NCBI RefSeq assembly: GCF_004526235.1
Contig: NZ_CP038159.1
Location: 3,348,001 to 3,412,000 of the forward strand
Reading direction: 5' to 3'
Source of the DNA: Sphingobacterium sp. CZ-2
GTDB taxonomy: Bacteria; Bacteroidota; Bacteroidia; Sphingobacteriales; Sphingobacteriaceae
Length of the DNA stretch: 64,000 nt
The notes below the pieces were generated by a model. It had not been told where the DNA came from, searched no databases, and saw only the letters and a list, made by a program, of their open reading frames with translations. Numbering within the stretch: the first letter of the stretch is position 1; each line of letters starts with the position of its first letter. Shown one piece after another: positions 35,050 through 44,949 of this stretch. The position numbers were made by a program, and so were the translations under genes.

Positions 35050-38000
35050 ATGCAAGAAAAAGCACCCCTAAAAATAGTTAAAGCATCGGCAGGCTCCGGA
35101 AAGACATTCAGCCTGACCGTACATTACCTATCTTTATTGTTGGCCAAGGAAAGCAATTACCGCGAAATACTTGCTGTAACCTTTACCAACAAAGCAACCG
35201 CGGAAATGAAGGAAAGAATCCTCTCCGTGTTGCAGGGCTTAGCAACCGGAAATCCCGCTAGGAAAATCGAGGATTACCGACAGATATTATTGGAAGAACA
35301 TCCCCAATGGGATGCACATGCCCTTCAGGAAAAAGCACAACGTATATACCGAAGGATCTTGCACGATTACTCCCACTTCTCTGTGAGTACCATCGATGGG
35401 TTCTCCCAAAAAGTCATCCGAAGCTTTACCTATGAATTGAATCTGGATGCCGGATATGCCATCGAAATGAACACCAATAAGGTAAAACGGGATCTGACCA
35501 TCATGCTGAATCAGCTCTTGGATGAAAAACCCGAACTATTGGAATGGATCATTGCTTATGCGGAGCAAAAAATAGGAAACAATGAAAATTGGAACTATCG
35601 GAATCAATTGATGAGTCTGGCCGGTCTTATATTCAGTGAAAATTTCCAGGAATTTGATGGATACATACTTTCTGCGGATTCCAACCGTATTTTCAACCTC
35701 TTGAACAAAGAGGTCTCCGAAAAGACCAGCAACTTTCTAGACGCCTTAAGCGCTGCCATTGAACAGTTCAACCAAACCTACCGTAGCTTGGGCATAGACG
35801 AGTCCGAACTTGTGCAGAAGTCACGAAATAAGCTGGTCTCGGCCAGCAAGGTAAATCCAAATATCCATAAATTCTCCATTTCAGATCTTGATGAAAAGGT
35901 CTTCCAGAAATATGACACCTTGGTGCAAGAACCAGAAAAAATATTTGTTGACCAAGATAAAAATTACCGTACAGATTTGGTACAGGCCATGCAGCCTGCC
36001 TTGGATATCCTCATGGAATTACGAGGTATTTTCCCATCCTATATCGCCTATCATTCGGTTCAGGGGAATCTATATTTCCTTCGTTTATTAAAAGAGATGA
36101 GTGATCTCCTTAGTCAATGGCGGAAAGAAAATGGGGCGCAATTGATTTCTGATGCGCAGATTCTCCTGAACAAAATCGGAATTGATGACCAACAGGATCC
36201 TACCTTCATCTGGGAAAAGATCGGTAACCGGTTCAATTATTTCCTATTCGATGAATTCCAGGATACTTCCCGGATCCAATGGAAAAACTACAGCCCTTTA
36301 TTGTTGAACGCCTTGGCCAATGCTACAGGCACCTTGAATGAGCACCTGATCGTAGGCGATGTCAAACAGAGCATCTACCGATGGCGGAATGGCGATTGGC
36401 GGATACTGTTGCAACAGGTGGAAAAACAGGTGGTCGACAATTTCCATCTTCAGCCGCAACAGCTTGAACAGTTTATCCATAACGGCACCCTACAGACCAA
36501 CTTCCGCAGTCTGCCGAACATCATCAAACTGAATAACTACCTGTTCGATAAAATCCCCTCCTTATTGCAGGAGGTATTGAACAATAAGGTATTGGAGAGT
36601 CTTTCCGGCGATTCCTGGGCTTGGTGGCAGGAAACAGGCAACGATCAGATGTTGATTAAGGCCTATCAAGATACCGAGCAGCAGATTCCCGAACATCTTT
36701 TGGGGGATGATAACCCACAGGGCTCCATAGAAATCAATTATTTCCCTGTTGAGCATGGGCGATTCAGAAAGAACCAAGTTATGGATGCTTCTGTAGATAC
36801 CCTATGCCAAAAGATCGGCGAGTGGATCAGCAGTGGTAGATACCAAGCAAAACAGATTGGGATCTTGTTGCGCAGCAATGCCCAAGCGCGGTTGCTGATC
36901 CAGGAACTGATGCGTTTTAAAAATGAAAAGCAGCTCGCATTCGAAGTGATTTCTGGAGATGCATTGACCCTGATATCCAACCATGCCGTAAATCTCTTGG
37001 TAGAAACCTTTCGCGCACTGGTTTTCCAATCGGAAAAACATGTTATCCATCTGGCCAATATGGCCTACCTATACCAATTGGCTATGGGCAACTCTGCCAT
37101 CGATCCCAAAGCCTGGTTAACATTCAAGGCTAATCAGATCGAATCCTTGAATGGGGTTCTTCCTCAGCCATTGATTGAAAATTGGCTGGCCTTGCAGAAA
37201 ATGCCTTTGGTCCATTTGACCGAAAAGCTGATCGAGATCTATCAGGTTGGACAAGAAAACAGCATACACCTTCCCTATTTATTGGCTTTCAAAGATATGG
37301 TCACCCAGTTTTCGAGCATGGGTGAACGGGGTATCCTCCAGTTTTTGGAATACTGGGACGAAGACGGCGAGAAGGCCGTGCTACCAGCAAACGGAAAGTT
37401 GGATGCCATCGAAGTCACCACCATTCATAAATCCAAAGGATTGGCTTATGATGTGGTCATGATCCCGTTCTGTTCCTGGAATCTGGATGGCATGAACAAT
37501 GGCGATTTCTGGATCGATGTAATGGACAGCCCTTTCCAAGAGCTCGGAAAAATCCCTGTAAAATACAATGCCGCCTTAGGAAAATCCATTTTCTATAAGC
37601 AATATTTCGAGGAAATGCTCTTCAACTACATGGATGCCCTGAACACCTTCTATGTGGCAACCACCAGGGCAAAAGAACATTTATATATCTCAGCACCCCA
37701 ATTTAAGGAGGCCGATGCCAAATCGGCCAACGTATTGAATGGGTTTGAAGTCAAAAATGAATACATCAGCGATCTATTGCTTCAAACATTAATGGATCCA
37801 CAATCCATTTTTCCTTTGGAAGATAACCAAGTCAACATCCAGGAGATCATTCTGAAGAAAGATGATGGCGAAGATCAGGAAGAAAATAAACTGGCATTGA
37901 CGAACTACCCGATATCGAAGGAATTGGATAGGGCACTGGATCGTTCCAGCAAACGGAGCATCAATAACATCCTGATGATGGAGGAAGCGGCGAGGTATGG

Positions 38001-38412
38001 GGTCCTTGCCCATGAAATCATCTCAGCCGTAGAAAAGGAGCAGGATATTGCGGACTTGGTCAGCCAATTTATCGAAGAGGGAATTATCGAAGAACATGCC
38101 CGTCCAGATCTGATGAAAGAGATCCAGGAAGTATGGCACCATCCCCAGATCAACCAATGGCTAACCCAGGACTATAAGGTTTGGAATGAAGCCAGTATTA
38201 TTACCTCCGAAGGAAAAACCCTACGTCCGGACAAGGTATTCAGCAAGGATGGAGAAACCATTGTATTGGACTTTAAGTTCACCAAAGGCGATTATATCGA
38301 ACATAAATACCAAGTAGGAACCTATATGGATGCCCTCAAAAATGTAGGTTACCCAGCGGTCAAAGGCTATTTATATTACGCCAAATCAAAAGAATTAGTA
38401 GAAGTAAATTAA
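35050..38412 (+). CDS. addA: AddA/RecB-like UvrD-family helicase-nuclease
   Basis: From the ATG at 35050 this is a 1120-residue ATP-dependent helicase-nuclease for double-strand break repair. Motif I is KASAGSGKTFSLTVHYLSLL near the N-terminus, then LAVTFTNKATAEMKERI (motif Ia), FDEFQDTSRIQW (Walker B, near residue 400), VGDVKQSIYRWRNGD, and VTTIHKSKGLAYDVV with VATTRAKEHLYI (motifs V-VI). The C-terminal PD-(D/E)xK nuclease shows LRPDKVFSKDGETIVLDFKF (about residues 1058-1077). An upstream in-frame start is possible but would overlap the divergent rpsP start. It is paired with the AddB-like gene five bases downstream. Confidence 0.9.
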   Translation: MQEKAPLKIVKASAGSGKTFSLTVHYLSLLLAKESNYREILAVTFTNKATAEMKERILSVLQGLATGNPARKIEDYRQILLEEHPQWDAHALQEKAQRIYRRILHDYSHFSVSTIDGFSQKVIRSFTYELNLDAGYAIEMNTNKVKRDLTIMLNQLLDEKPELLEWIIAYAEQKIGNNENWNYRNQLMSLAGLIFSENFQEFDGYILSADSNRIFNLLNKEVSEKTSNFLDALSAAIEQFNQTYRSLGIDESELVQKSRNKLVSASKVNPNIHKFSISDLDEKVFQKYDTLVQEPEKIFVDQDKNYRTDLVQAMQPALDILMELRGIFPSYIAYHSVQGNLYFLRLLKEMSDLLSQWRKENGAQLISDAQILLNKIGIDDQQDPTFIWEKIGNRFNYFLFDEFQDTSRIQWKNYSPLLLNALANATGTLNEHLIVGDVKQSIYRWRNGDWRILLQQVEKQVVDNFHLQPQQLEQFIHNGTLQTNFRSLPNIIKLNNYLFDKIPSLLQEVLNNKVLESLSGDSWAWWQETGNDQMLIKAYQDTEQQIPEHLLGDDNPQGSIEINYFPVEHGRFRKNQVMDASVDTLCQKIGEWISSGRYQAKQIGILLRSNAQARLLIQELMRFKNEKQLAFEVISGDALTLISNHAVNLLVETFRALVFQSEKHVIHLANMAYLYQLAMGNSAIDPKAWLTFKANQIESLNGVLPQPLIENWLALQKMPLVHLTEKLIEIYQVGQENSIHLPYLLAFKDMVTQFSSMGERGILQFLEYWDEDGEKAVLPANGKLDAIEVTTIHKSKGLAYDVVMIPFCSWNLDGMNNGDFWIDVMDSPFQELGKIPVKYNAALGKSIFYKQYFEEMLFNYMDALNTFYVATTRAKEHLYISAPQFKEADAKSANVLNGFEVKNEYISDLLLQTLMDPQSIFPLEDNQVNIQEIILKKDDGEDQEENKLALTNYPISKELDRALDRSSKRSINNILMMEEAARYGVLAHEIISAVEKEQDIADLVSQFIEEGIIEEHARPDLMKEIQEVWHHPQINQWLTQDYKVWNEASIITSEGKTLRPDKVFSKDGETIVLDFKFTKGDYIEHKYQVGTYMDALKNVGYPAVKGYLYYAKSKELVEVN

Positions 38413-38417
38413 AAAGA

Positions 38418-41318
38418 ATGGAAAAACCATTTTTACGTTTAGTAGCAGAAGACATACAGACAAGATTCGGCAAGGAAATTTCCGATATTGCCATTGTATT
38501 CAACAATAAAAGACCGATTACCTACCTGAAGAAACATCTGGTCGATGTTTACGGACAGGCAATCTGGTCGCCACAGTTTTTTACCATCCAGGAATTCTTT
38601 TCCCAATCAAGCACAAAAACATTGGCCTCTTCATTAAGTCAGTTTTTTTACCTGTTTGAATTGCACAATGACCTGTTAAAAAAGGAAGGCCTGGAACCGG
38701 AAAGCCTGGAAGAATTCTACCCGATTGCGGAGATCATTCTGAGCGATTTTTCCCAATTGGATTATGACCTTGTTCCGATCGATCAGATCTACATGACCCT
38801 TTTCGACAATACGGAAATTGACTTGGCTTTCCAGCATTTCACGCCAGAGCAACAGGAATTCATCAAATTATTCTGGCAATCCTTTTCCATCAAAGGCCAT
38901 ACAGCCGTACAACAACGTTTCCTTAAACTTTGGAAGAGGCTTCCAGTGCTATATAGGCTGTTCAAGGAAAAAATGGCCCAAGAAAACCAGATCAATCATC
39001 CTACGATCTATCGAGCCTTGGCAGAAGGAAAAGCGGAAAAACCTGATTTCAACAGGAAATTTCAAAAAGTCCTATTCGTCGGTTTCAATGCCTTGAACCG
39101 CGCGGAGGCCCAACTATTCAAACAATGGCAGGAAGAAGGACAAGCCTTATTCTATTTTGATGCGGATGCACATTATATCGATGACAACCTGCAGGAAGCG
39201 GGTCTATTTATCCGAAGGAACATACAGCGTTCAGGCCTTCTGAACGCATTGGGAGATATTCCCAATATCATTGGAAACAGGACTTCTGAAGTGCAGTTAT
39301 ATCAATGTTTGGGAAAGAACAGCGAAACAAAGTTATTGCATGATGTTTTGTTAGCGGATTTTCCAGCAGGTCTTCCTGCGGATAAGTCTGCTGCCATTCT
39401 ATTGGCCGATGAGAGTCTGCTTGTCCCTTTATTACAGAGCTTGCCAGACCTGGAAGTCAACATTACAACGGGTTATCCCCTTATCCAATCGCCACTCTAT
39501 GGACTGATCGATCTGTGGTGTGAAACCCAATTGGCCATCTCCCATCAGAAAAAGGAAAAAATCCCTTACCAAGGGTTAGAAACTTTCCTTTCCCATCCGA
39601 TGACCAAGATGGAAACTTTTGCCAAGCAGAAGATCCAAAAAGAGATCGCCGATAAACAACAGTTTGAGGTCCCGATAAATGAAATCGATATTTCAACTTC
39701 GGCCATCCCGTATTTTTTTGAACCTATCCAAGATCAGCAAGGGGTCATTCCTGGGATCAACAGAATGATCGGTTCCCTTTTGGAATCCATGGCGCTCCAA
39801 GGTAGGATCAAGCTGATTGAATCCGATCTGTTGATCGAAACCCGCAAGGTGTTGAACCAATTGCAGGCCGGATTTGAAAAATTGGGCAACCTCAGCATAT
39901 CCTTCCAGATCGGATTGGTAAAAAAAGCGATCGCACCGATCAATTCTGCTATCGAAGGGGATCCCCTAAAAGGCATCCAGATCATGGGACTATTGGAAAG
40001 CCGATGTTTAAATTTCGATAACATCTATGTGTTAGGCGCCAATGAAGGCATCTTACCAAAGACCTCCAGTGCGGCTACCTTTCTTCCGAATAACCTTCGT
40101 AAAGCCTATGGTCTACCCGTACTGGAAAATCAGGATGCATTATCAGCCTATCTATTCTATCGACACTTCCAGTATTCCCAAGGGATGCACCTGTTCTATA
40201 ATGGAATTGTCGATGAAAGCAGTACAGGGGAAGAAAGCCGGTTCATCAAACAGATGGAATTTGAAACCCAGTTTCAGTTCATTAAAAAGACGCAACAGCA
40301 ACCACTGCTTTTCCCGGTCCAACCGGACGAACTGATCGTAGAAAAAAAGGACGAAATATGGGATAAATTGTACCAGACCTATATCATCAATAAAAAACAA
40401 CTTTCAGCGTCTGCATTTACCACCTACCTTCAATCGCCCTTGCAGTTCTTTCTCAAGTATGTGGCCGAGATCAAGGAACCTCCTTCCATTTCACAGGAAT
40501 TTGAAATGAACAACCTCGGATCCATCATCCATAAATGTATGGAACTACTGTATCTACCCCTTAAAGGGAATCCCGATTTCACGCCAACTGAAACGCTTAA
40601 GGATAAATTAGGATTAGTAGACCAAATGGTTCTTCAGGAAATTGCTTCGGAATATAAATTGGAGGTCAGCAATATCGATGACCTGAACAGTCTTCAGCGA
40701 ATCATGCACAAAATTTCATCCGCCTACATTCGGATGTACCTGGAATATGATATGGCAAATTATGATGCCATCCGGATCATCGAGTTGGAGAATGAAGAGG
40801 ATTATAAACTGGACTTTGAAATCCTAGTGGATGGTCAGTCGGAAAAGTTGAGGCTCTACGGGATCATCGACCGCGTGGATGAAGTGGTGGATAAGGATGG
40901 GCAATTGAAGACAAGGATTGTAGACTATAAAACCGGAGGGGATAAGATCCTATTTACCAAACCTGAAAAGGTTTTTGCCAAAGACACGGAAAATAAGGCT
41001 TTGTTGCAGACACTGTTCTATGCCTTTGTATACGAGCAGGTAACTGGGCTCAAAGGGTTGGAACCTCATTTATATGTGGCAAGAAGAATGCGGGAAGATG
41101 GCACGCTATTCCGAAACAACAGTGGCAGCATGGTATTTTCAGATTATTTTCTGGAAGAGATGAAAGGCGATTTTGTAGCATTTTTACGGAAAACCTTGGA
41201 AGAACTGTTCAATAGGGAGATCCCTTTTAAGCATGATCCGGATGCCCAAGTCTATCCTTCCGACCCGTATACCCTTTTCTATAAATACAGTGTAAAGGAA
41301 ACCATCGAAGAAGAATAA
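38418..41318 (+). CDS. addB: AddB-like PD-(D/E)xK nuclease, helicase partner
   Basis: This 966-residue protein is the probable second subunit of an AddAB-type complex. Helicase-like segments include LYQCLGKNSETKLLHDVLLADF and QIMGLLESRCLNFDNIYVLGANEGILP, but no convincing Walker A is seen, as in many Bacteroidota AddB proteins. The C-terminal nuclease has SASAFTTYLQSPLQFFLKYV and LRLYGIIDRVDEVV followed by RIVDYKTGG, giving the Asp and DxK residues (about 815 and 836). A cysteine set for an Fe-S cluster, as in Firmicutes AddB, is not evident. It starts five bases after addA and is surely co-transcribed. Confidence 0.85.
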   Translation: MEKPFLRLVAEDIQTRFGKEISDIAIVFNNKRPITYLKKHLVDVYGQAIWSPQFFTIQEFFSQSSTKTLASSLSQFFYLFELHNDLLKKEGLEPESLEEFYPIAEIILSDFSQLDYDLVPIDQIYMTLFDNTEIDLAFQHFTPEQQEFIKLFWQSFSIKGHTAVQQRFLKLWKRLPVLYRLFKEKMAQENQINHPTIYRALAEGKAEKPDFNRKFQKVLFVGFNALNRAEAQLFKQWQEEGQALFYFDADAHYIDDNLQEAGLFIRRNIQRSGLLNALGDIPNIIGNRTSEVQLYQCLGKNSETKLLHDVLLADFPAGLPADKSAAILLADESLLVPLLQSLPDLEVNITTGYPLIQSPLYGLIDLWCETQLAISHQKKEKIPYQGLETFLSHPMTKMETFAKQKIQKEIADKQQFEVPINEIDISTSAIPYFFEPIQDQQGVIPGINRMIGSLLESMALQGRIKLIESDLLIETRKVLNQLQAGFEKLGNLSISFQIGLVKKAIAPINSAIEGDPLKGIQIMGLLESRCLNFDNIYVLGANEGILPKTSSAATFLPNNLRKAYGLPVLENQDALSAYLFYRHFQYSQGMHLFYNGIVDESSTGEESRFIKQMEFETQFQFIKKTQQQPLLFPVQPDELIVEKKDEIWDKLYQTYIINKKQLSASAFTTYLQSPLQFFLKYVAEIKEPPSISQEFEMNNLGSIIHKCMELLYLPLKGNPDFTPTETLKDKLGLVDQMVLQEIASEYKLEVSNIDDLNSLQRIMHKISSAYIRMYLEYDMANYDAIRIIELENEEDYKLDFEILVDGQSEKLRLYGIIDRVDEVVDKDGQLKTRIVDYKTGGDKILFTKPEKVFAKDTENKALLQTLFYAFVYEQVTGLKGLEPHLYVARRMREDGTLFRNNSGSMVFSDYFLEEMKGDFVAFLRKTLEELFNREIPFKHDPDAQVYPSDPYTLFYKYSVKETIEEE

Positions 41319-41356
41319 GATGATATTTAGAACAACATATATTAAGATCCAATAAC

Positions 41357-41827
41357 ATGAGATATTTACTTTTAATTACCAGTATTTTGCTATTCAGTTT
41401 GAGCGTCCAAGCTCAGCAACAACCCAATGGAAATAAACTCCTTGAAAATGTCAAGTTTACGGGAGCAAAAGCTCTCCAAAAAAATTACAAAGCCATTTAT
41501 CAATTGGACAGCAACAACCCGGATATCGTTAAAAAAGCTTTTAGGAACATTAACAACCTATTGAATGATCCCAGGTTAAAGGGCAAGGTGGAAGTGGAAT
41601 TGATCACTTTTTCGGGAGGTACCGAAGTGATGTTGAAGAACTCGGCTTACCAGGAAGACCTGAAAAAGTTGATCGAAAAAGGGGTGATTGTTGCCCAATG
41701 TACCAATTCCCTACAGGAAAGAGGTTTGGAAAAGCATCAATTGTATGATTTTATTGGCTATGTACCTAGTGGGAATGGCGAATTGGTGATCCGAGGATCA
41801 GAAGGATGGGTCATCGTGAAGCCTTAA
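41357..41827 (+). CDS. Exported DsrE/DsrF-like protein
   Basis: This 156-residue protein has a signal peptide (MRYLLLITSILLFSLSVQAQ) and a mature domain resembling the DsrE-like fold. KAIYQLDSNNPDIVKKAFRNINNLLNDP is followed by VEVELITFSGGTEVMLKNSAYQEDLKKLIEKGVIVAQCTNSLQERG. The single cysteine (VAQCTNS) sits where active DsrE proteins carry a persulfide cysteine. Sulfur transfer is possible but unproven, and the protein is periplasmic rather than cytoplasmic. It lies 38 bases after addB and may ride on that transcript; a terminator follows. Confidence 0.75.
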   Translation: MRYLLLITSILLFSLSVQAQQQPNGNKLLENVKFTGAKALQKNYKAIYQLDSNNPDIVKKAFRNINNLLNDPRLKGKVEVELITFSGGTEVMLKNSAYQEDLKKLIEKGVIVAQCTNSLQERGLEKHQLYDFIGYVPSGNGELVIRGSEGWVIVKP

Positions 41828-41865
41828 CCATCTACATGGTATAGATAAAGGATTTTCCCTTATAA

Positions 41866-41902
41866 TAAAAATGGGCCCATTAATCAATGGACCCATTTTC
41901 TT
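41866..41902. terminator. Bidirectional terminator, DsrE-like and cupin genes
   Basis: AAAATGGGCCCATT pairs with AATGGACCCATTTT around AATC with one mismatch, with A-rich and T-rich flanks. It sits between convergent genes. Confidence 0.8.
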
Positions 41903-41936
41903 TTAATGCCTTGCTTCTGAGCAATTCATACCGCTT

Positions 41937-42806
41937 TTATTTTTTATAGCGTTTCATCGCTTTATTGGCTCTTTTCTTAGCCGTATTGATCTTATAATCG
42001 AACCATTTATCCTTGAAGATCTTACGCATGGTATCATCGAAATGTCTGGTGACGAAAAGGTTTCTTGCACCCTTCAATTTCTCCGAAATACTATTGGCCA
42101 ATGCCCTAACCGAAATGGAATAACCTTCCGTTTCATATTGGATATAATGCCACCATCCTGCCGGCATGTATAAGGTTTCTCCAGGGTGGATAACCGCTTC
42201 GTATCCGTCCAAGTATTCCAATCCTGGATAATCACTGGTCGAACTGTTTTTCAGGTTGGCAATGCTATGGAAGTTATACGGCAGTTTGTACATCAGGTCA
42301 GACTGGTCGTTTGGAAACAACCAGATGCGTTTGCTCCCTTGGAATTGGGAAATAAACACATGCGACATATCGATATCAAAGTGGTTCCGCGTAGCAGATC
42401 CTTCGCCTCCAAAAAACATATAGGGTAGCCATTGAAGTACTTTACCTCCTGTTACATCGTTAAAGATCATATCCTTTTTCAATTCAGGTCTGATCTTCAT
42501 CAAATTGAACAGGAACAAACGTAATTCTGTTGGTTCTTTTCTTATTAGATCTAAGTAATCACCAAAACTCATACGCCCAACAGGTGGACTCGCAGCATGG
42601 TTCTGAGACTCTTCTTCACGACCATATACGTCGATTTGTTCATTGCCCGCTATTTCCTTGAAATACTCATAACTCCATTTCGACCAACAAGGACTCTCTT
42701 TGCTGATGAAATCCTTGATGATAACCGGTTGACTCTTATTCAAGTAGTCTTTTATGAAGTCCTTCGGAGCAACGCCAGAGATGCTATTTACAGGTTTTAA
42801 TTTCAC
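41937..42806 (-). CDS. JmjC-like cupin protein (cupin_8, putative hydroxylase)
   Basis: This protein of about 290 residues matches cupin_8/JmjC-like iron, 2-oxoglutarate oxygenases. The iron ligands are seen in SATRNHFDIDMSHVF (HxD) and ETLYMPAGWWHYIQYET (distal His), with the lysine-type cosubstrate region FQGSKRIWLFP between. The longest frame starts at a TTG (42833), which itself belongs to a promoter-like TAAGTTTG (42831-42838). A start at the GTG at 42806 (then KLKPVNSISGV) gives a normal leader and is preferred here. Relatives hydroxylate proteins or small molecules; the substrate is unknown. Confidence 0.75.
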   Translation of the reverse strand: MKLKPVNSISGVAPKDFIKDYLNKSQPVIIKDFISKESPCWSKWSYEYFKEIAGNEQIDVYGREEESQNHAASPPVGRMSFGDYLDLIRKEPTELRLFLFNLMKIRPELKKDMIFNDVTGGKVLQWLPYMFFGGEGSATRNHFDIDMSHVFISQFQGSKRIWLFPNDQSDLMYKLPYNFHSIANLKNSSTSDYPGLEYLDGYEAVIHPGETLYMPAGWWHYIQYETEGYSISVRALANSISEKLKGARNLFVTRHFDDTMRKIFKDKWFDYKINTAKKRANKAMKRYKK

Positions 42807-43010
42807 TAGATTACCTTTTTTGTATATATGCAAACTTAAAAAAAATATTCCTACAATAAATGTACCTGAGGGTATGCGGGTACCTATTAATTCGAAATAT
42901 CAGCAAATTAATTAGAATTTTATTCTTAAAAAATGACTTCTGTCAAATTTCTGACAAGAAAGGTGGGAAAAAGAGGTCGTTGTGATGGATTAAAACGGAA
43001 TTGCGTTTAA

Positions 43011-43095
43011 CGCTTCATTGAGAGGAACGCGTCATTGAGAAGAACGCGTCATTGAGAAGAACGCGTCATTGAGAAGAACGCGTCATTGCGAGGAA
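43011..43095. repeat. 17-bp tandem array, five units
   Basis: Five 17-base units read CGCTTCATTGAGAGGAA, three identical CGCGTCATTGAGAAGAA copies, then CGCGTCATTGCGAGGAA. The last unit is also the left arm of a palindromic element. This is the reverse-complement counterpart of the 17-bp array at 25353-25522. Three perfect copies suggest recent expansion. Confidence 0.88.
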
Positions 43096-43163
43096 CGAAG
43101 CAATGACGGCGGAAGATTGCTTCGTCGTGCCTCCTCGCAATGACGGAGAGCCTCGCAATGACG
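43079..43163. repeat. Outer-type palindromic element without insert
   Basis: The outer arms CGTCATTGCGAGGAACGAAG (from 43081) and the complementary arm ending CCTCCTCGCAATGACG (43113-43145) lie almost directly together, with no inner palindrome. A further CCTCGCAATGACG follows at 43151-43163. The 42834-43010 stretch before it is AT-rich with no other feature recognised. Confidence 0.8.
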
Positions 43164-43171
43164 AGAAAAAA

Positions 43172-43939
43172 TTATTTATTAACTTGTTTAATATACTGCT
43201 CAATAGCCATGGTCATACTTGGAGCTACTGGCGTTGGGGCCGGGATATCCAAGATCAGATCATGTTCCAATAAAGCCTGTTGTGTACTGGATCCAAAAGC
43301 TGCGATCCTCGTATTATTCTGCACAAAATCAGGGAAGTTCTCGTACAAAGACTGCACACTGGTCGGGCTAAAAAACACAATGATATCATAAAAAACATCC
43401 TTCAGATCCTTGATATCCGAAATCACCGTACGGAACAATACCGCGGGGGTAAAATCATAACCATTCTCTTTCAACCAAGCCTGTGTCTCCTCATTCGCCA
43501 TATCGGAACATGGGAAAAGGAACTTCTCTTTGTTGTGTTTCTTAAGCACATCTTCCAGATCCTTGGCCGTTTGTTTTCCGAAGAAAATCTTACGTTTACG
43601 GTATTGGATATATTTCTGAAGATAAAGTGCGATAGTTTCAGAGATACAGAAATATTTCATCTCTGCAGAAACCTCATAACGCATTTCCTCACATACACGG
43701 AAGAAATGATCCACCGCATTCTTGCTGGTGAAGATCACTGCGGTGTGGTCTGCAAAATTAATGCGTTCTTTTCTGACATCCTTCGCGGAAACGCCTTCGA
43801 CATGAATAAAACCTCTGAAATCCAATTTCAGGTTATATTTCTCGGCTAGCGTGAAGTAGGGAGATTTGTCATTTTCTGGTTTTGGTAAAGTAACAAGTAT
43901 GCTCTTTACTTTTTTGGCTCTTTCTACATCAATCTGCAT
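43172..43939 (-). CDS. hemD: Uroporphyrinogen-III synthase
   Basis: This 255-residue protein matches the HemD family, which closes hydroxymethylbilane to uroporphyrinogen III in haem synthesis. The family is weakly conserved; typical segments are ILVTLPKPEN at the start, HTAVIFTSKNAVDHFFRVCEEM, FFGKQTAKDLEDVLKKH, FLFPCSDMANEETQAWLKENG and DIIVFFSPTSVQSLYENFP, with AAFGSSTQQALLEHDL near the end. No other haem gene is adjacent. The gene lies ten bases after the DUF4271 gene on the same strand, a pairing common in Bacteroidota. Confidence 0.85.
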   Translation of the reverse strand: MQIDVERAKKVKSILVTLPKPENDKSPYFTLAEKYNLKLDFRGFIHVEGVSAKDVRKERINFADHTAVIFTSKNAVDHFFRVCEEMRYEVSAEMKYFCISETIALYLQKYIQYRKRKIFFGKQTAKDLEDVLKKHNKEKFLFPCSDMANEETQAWLKENGYDFTPAVLFRTVISDIKDLKDVFYDIIVFFSPTSVQSLYENFPDFVQNNTRIAAFGSSTQQALLEHDLILDIPAPTPVAPSMTMAIEQYIKQVNK

Positions 43940-43949
43940 AAATACTGTC

Positions 43950-44924
43950 TTAATTACTTAGCGCCCTCACTAATATTAAAATAGGTGCGAGTTCGAGACT
44001 GCAAAGATAAAGAATTAAATAAAATATTGAAAACTGGAAATTCCCAAACAAGTGAAAAGCCGTTCTCAAAAAGCGGTAAGAGAATAGCAGAATCACCAAA
44101 ATCACATAGATAATCGCAATGGTAGAAAAGTAAGAAACAGGTACAAATACTACCGTTAAGAGGAATGGCATGAGAAAAAACATACTGTTAAAGTATACCA
44201 GATACAGCACCGCAATGTATTCTCTAACAATCTTATCTAACAAAAAGATAAAAGAAACAAAACGTATTAATAATATCTTGGCAATAAAAAGTATGGCCAC
44301 AAAAGCCGAATTTTTGAGGAAATTCTCGAAGCTTAAATAGTTTTTGTCGCTGAAGCTCGACACCAGGATACAGACAAACAGACCAAGGGATAAACTGAAC
44401 ACGACATATAAAAAGATATAGGGCCAAGAAGTGGCGAGGTTATCCTCCTTACTCACCTGTTGCAGCAGTCTTTCTTTGTAATAGGCATCCACGATGATCT
44501 TCAGTTCCACCGGAAATACGATCCGCAGAACGGCCAAGATCAGGAAAAGAAAACCGACCACGAAAATCACCCATATTGGTCGATCATGTTTCTTTCCTCC
44601 CATATGCACGGAGGTATCCGATTGGTCCAGCCCTCCGGTATCCATGCCAAAAAGAAGATCATGCCTACCCTGCTTGTAGATGGCCGCTACATATTCCTTC
44701 GCAAAATTGACCTCCTGCTTTGGATGCACGATGATTTCACTATATTTAAGCTCATTATCCAGGCTATTGTAAAAAGCAGTTCGTGCTATAGAATCTCGAA
44801 TGGCTACACTATCAACAGCTTGGATGCTATCCTGCAACGGCACCTGAACAAAAGCCTGCGCATGTGGTTGGAAAATCCAACTGAGGATAAACACAAATAG
44901 ACTTAATGCGAGCGATTGTTTCAT
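43950..44924 (-). CDS. DUF4271 membrane protein
   Basis: This 324-residue protein starts with a signal-like hydrophobic segment (LALSLFVFILSWIFQPHAQAF). A soluble region to about residue 125 is followed by six or seven membrane segments to the C-terminus (IWVIFVVGFLFLILAVLRIVF, YIFLYVVFSLSLGLFVCILV, and others). This fits the DUF4271 family, found next to hemD in many Bacteroidota. The function is unknown. On the minus strand TAACTTTA lies seven bases before the ATG, a possible -7 element. It is likely an operon with hemD. Confidence 0.8.
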   Translation of the reverse strand: MKQSLALSLFVFILSWIFQPHAQAFVQVPLQDSIQAVDSVAIRDSIARTAFYNSLDNELKYSEIIVHPKQEVNFAKEYVAAIYKQGRHDLLFGMDTGGLDQSDTSVHMGGKKHDRPIWVIFVVGFLFLILAVLRIVFPVELKIIVDAYYKERLLQQVSKEDNLATSWPYIFLYVVFSLSLGLFVCILVSSFSDKNYLSFENFLKNSAFVAILFIAKILLIRFVSFIFLLDKIVREYIAVLYLVYFNSMFFLMPFLLTVVFVPVSYFSTIAIIYVILVILLFSYRFLRTAFHLFGNFQFSIFYLILYLCSLELAPILILVRALSN

Positions 44925-44949
44925 GTATTCGTAAAGTTAGAACAAAATA

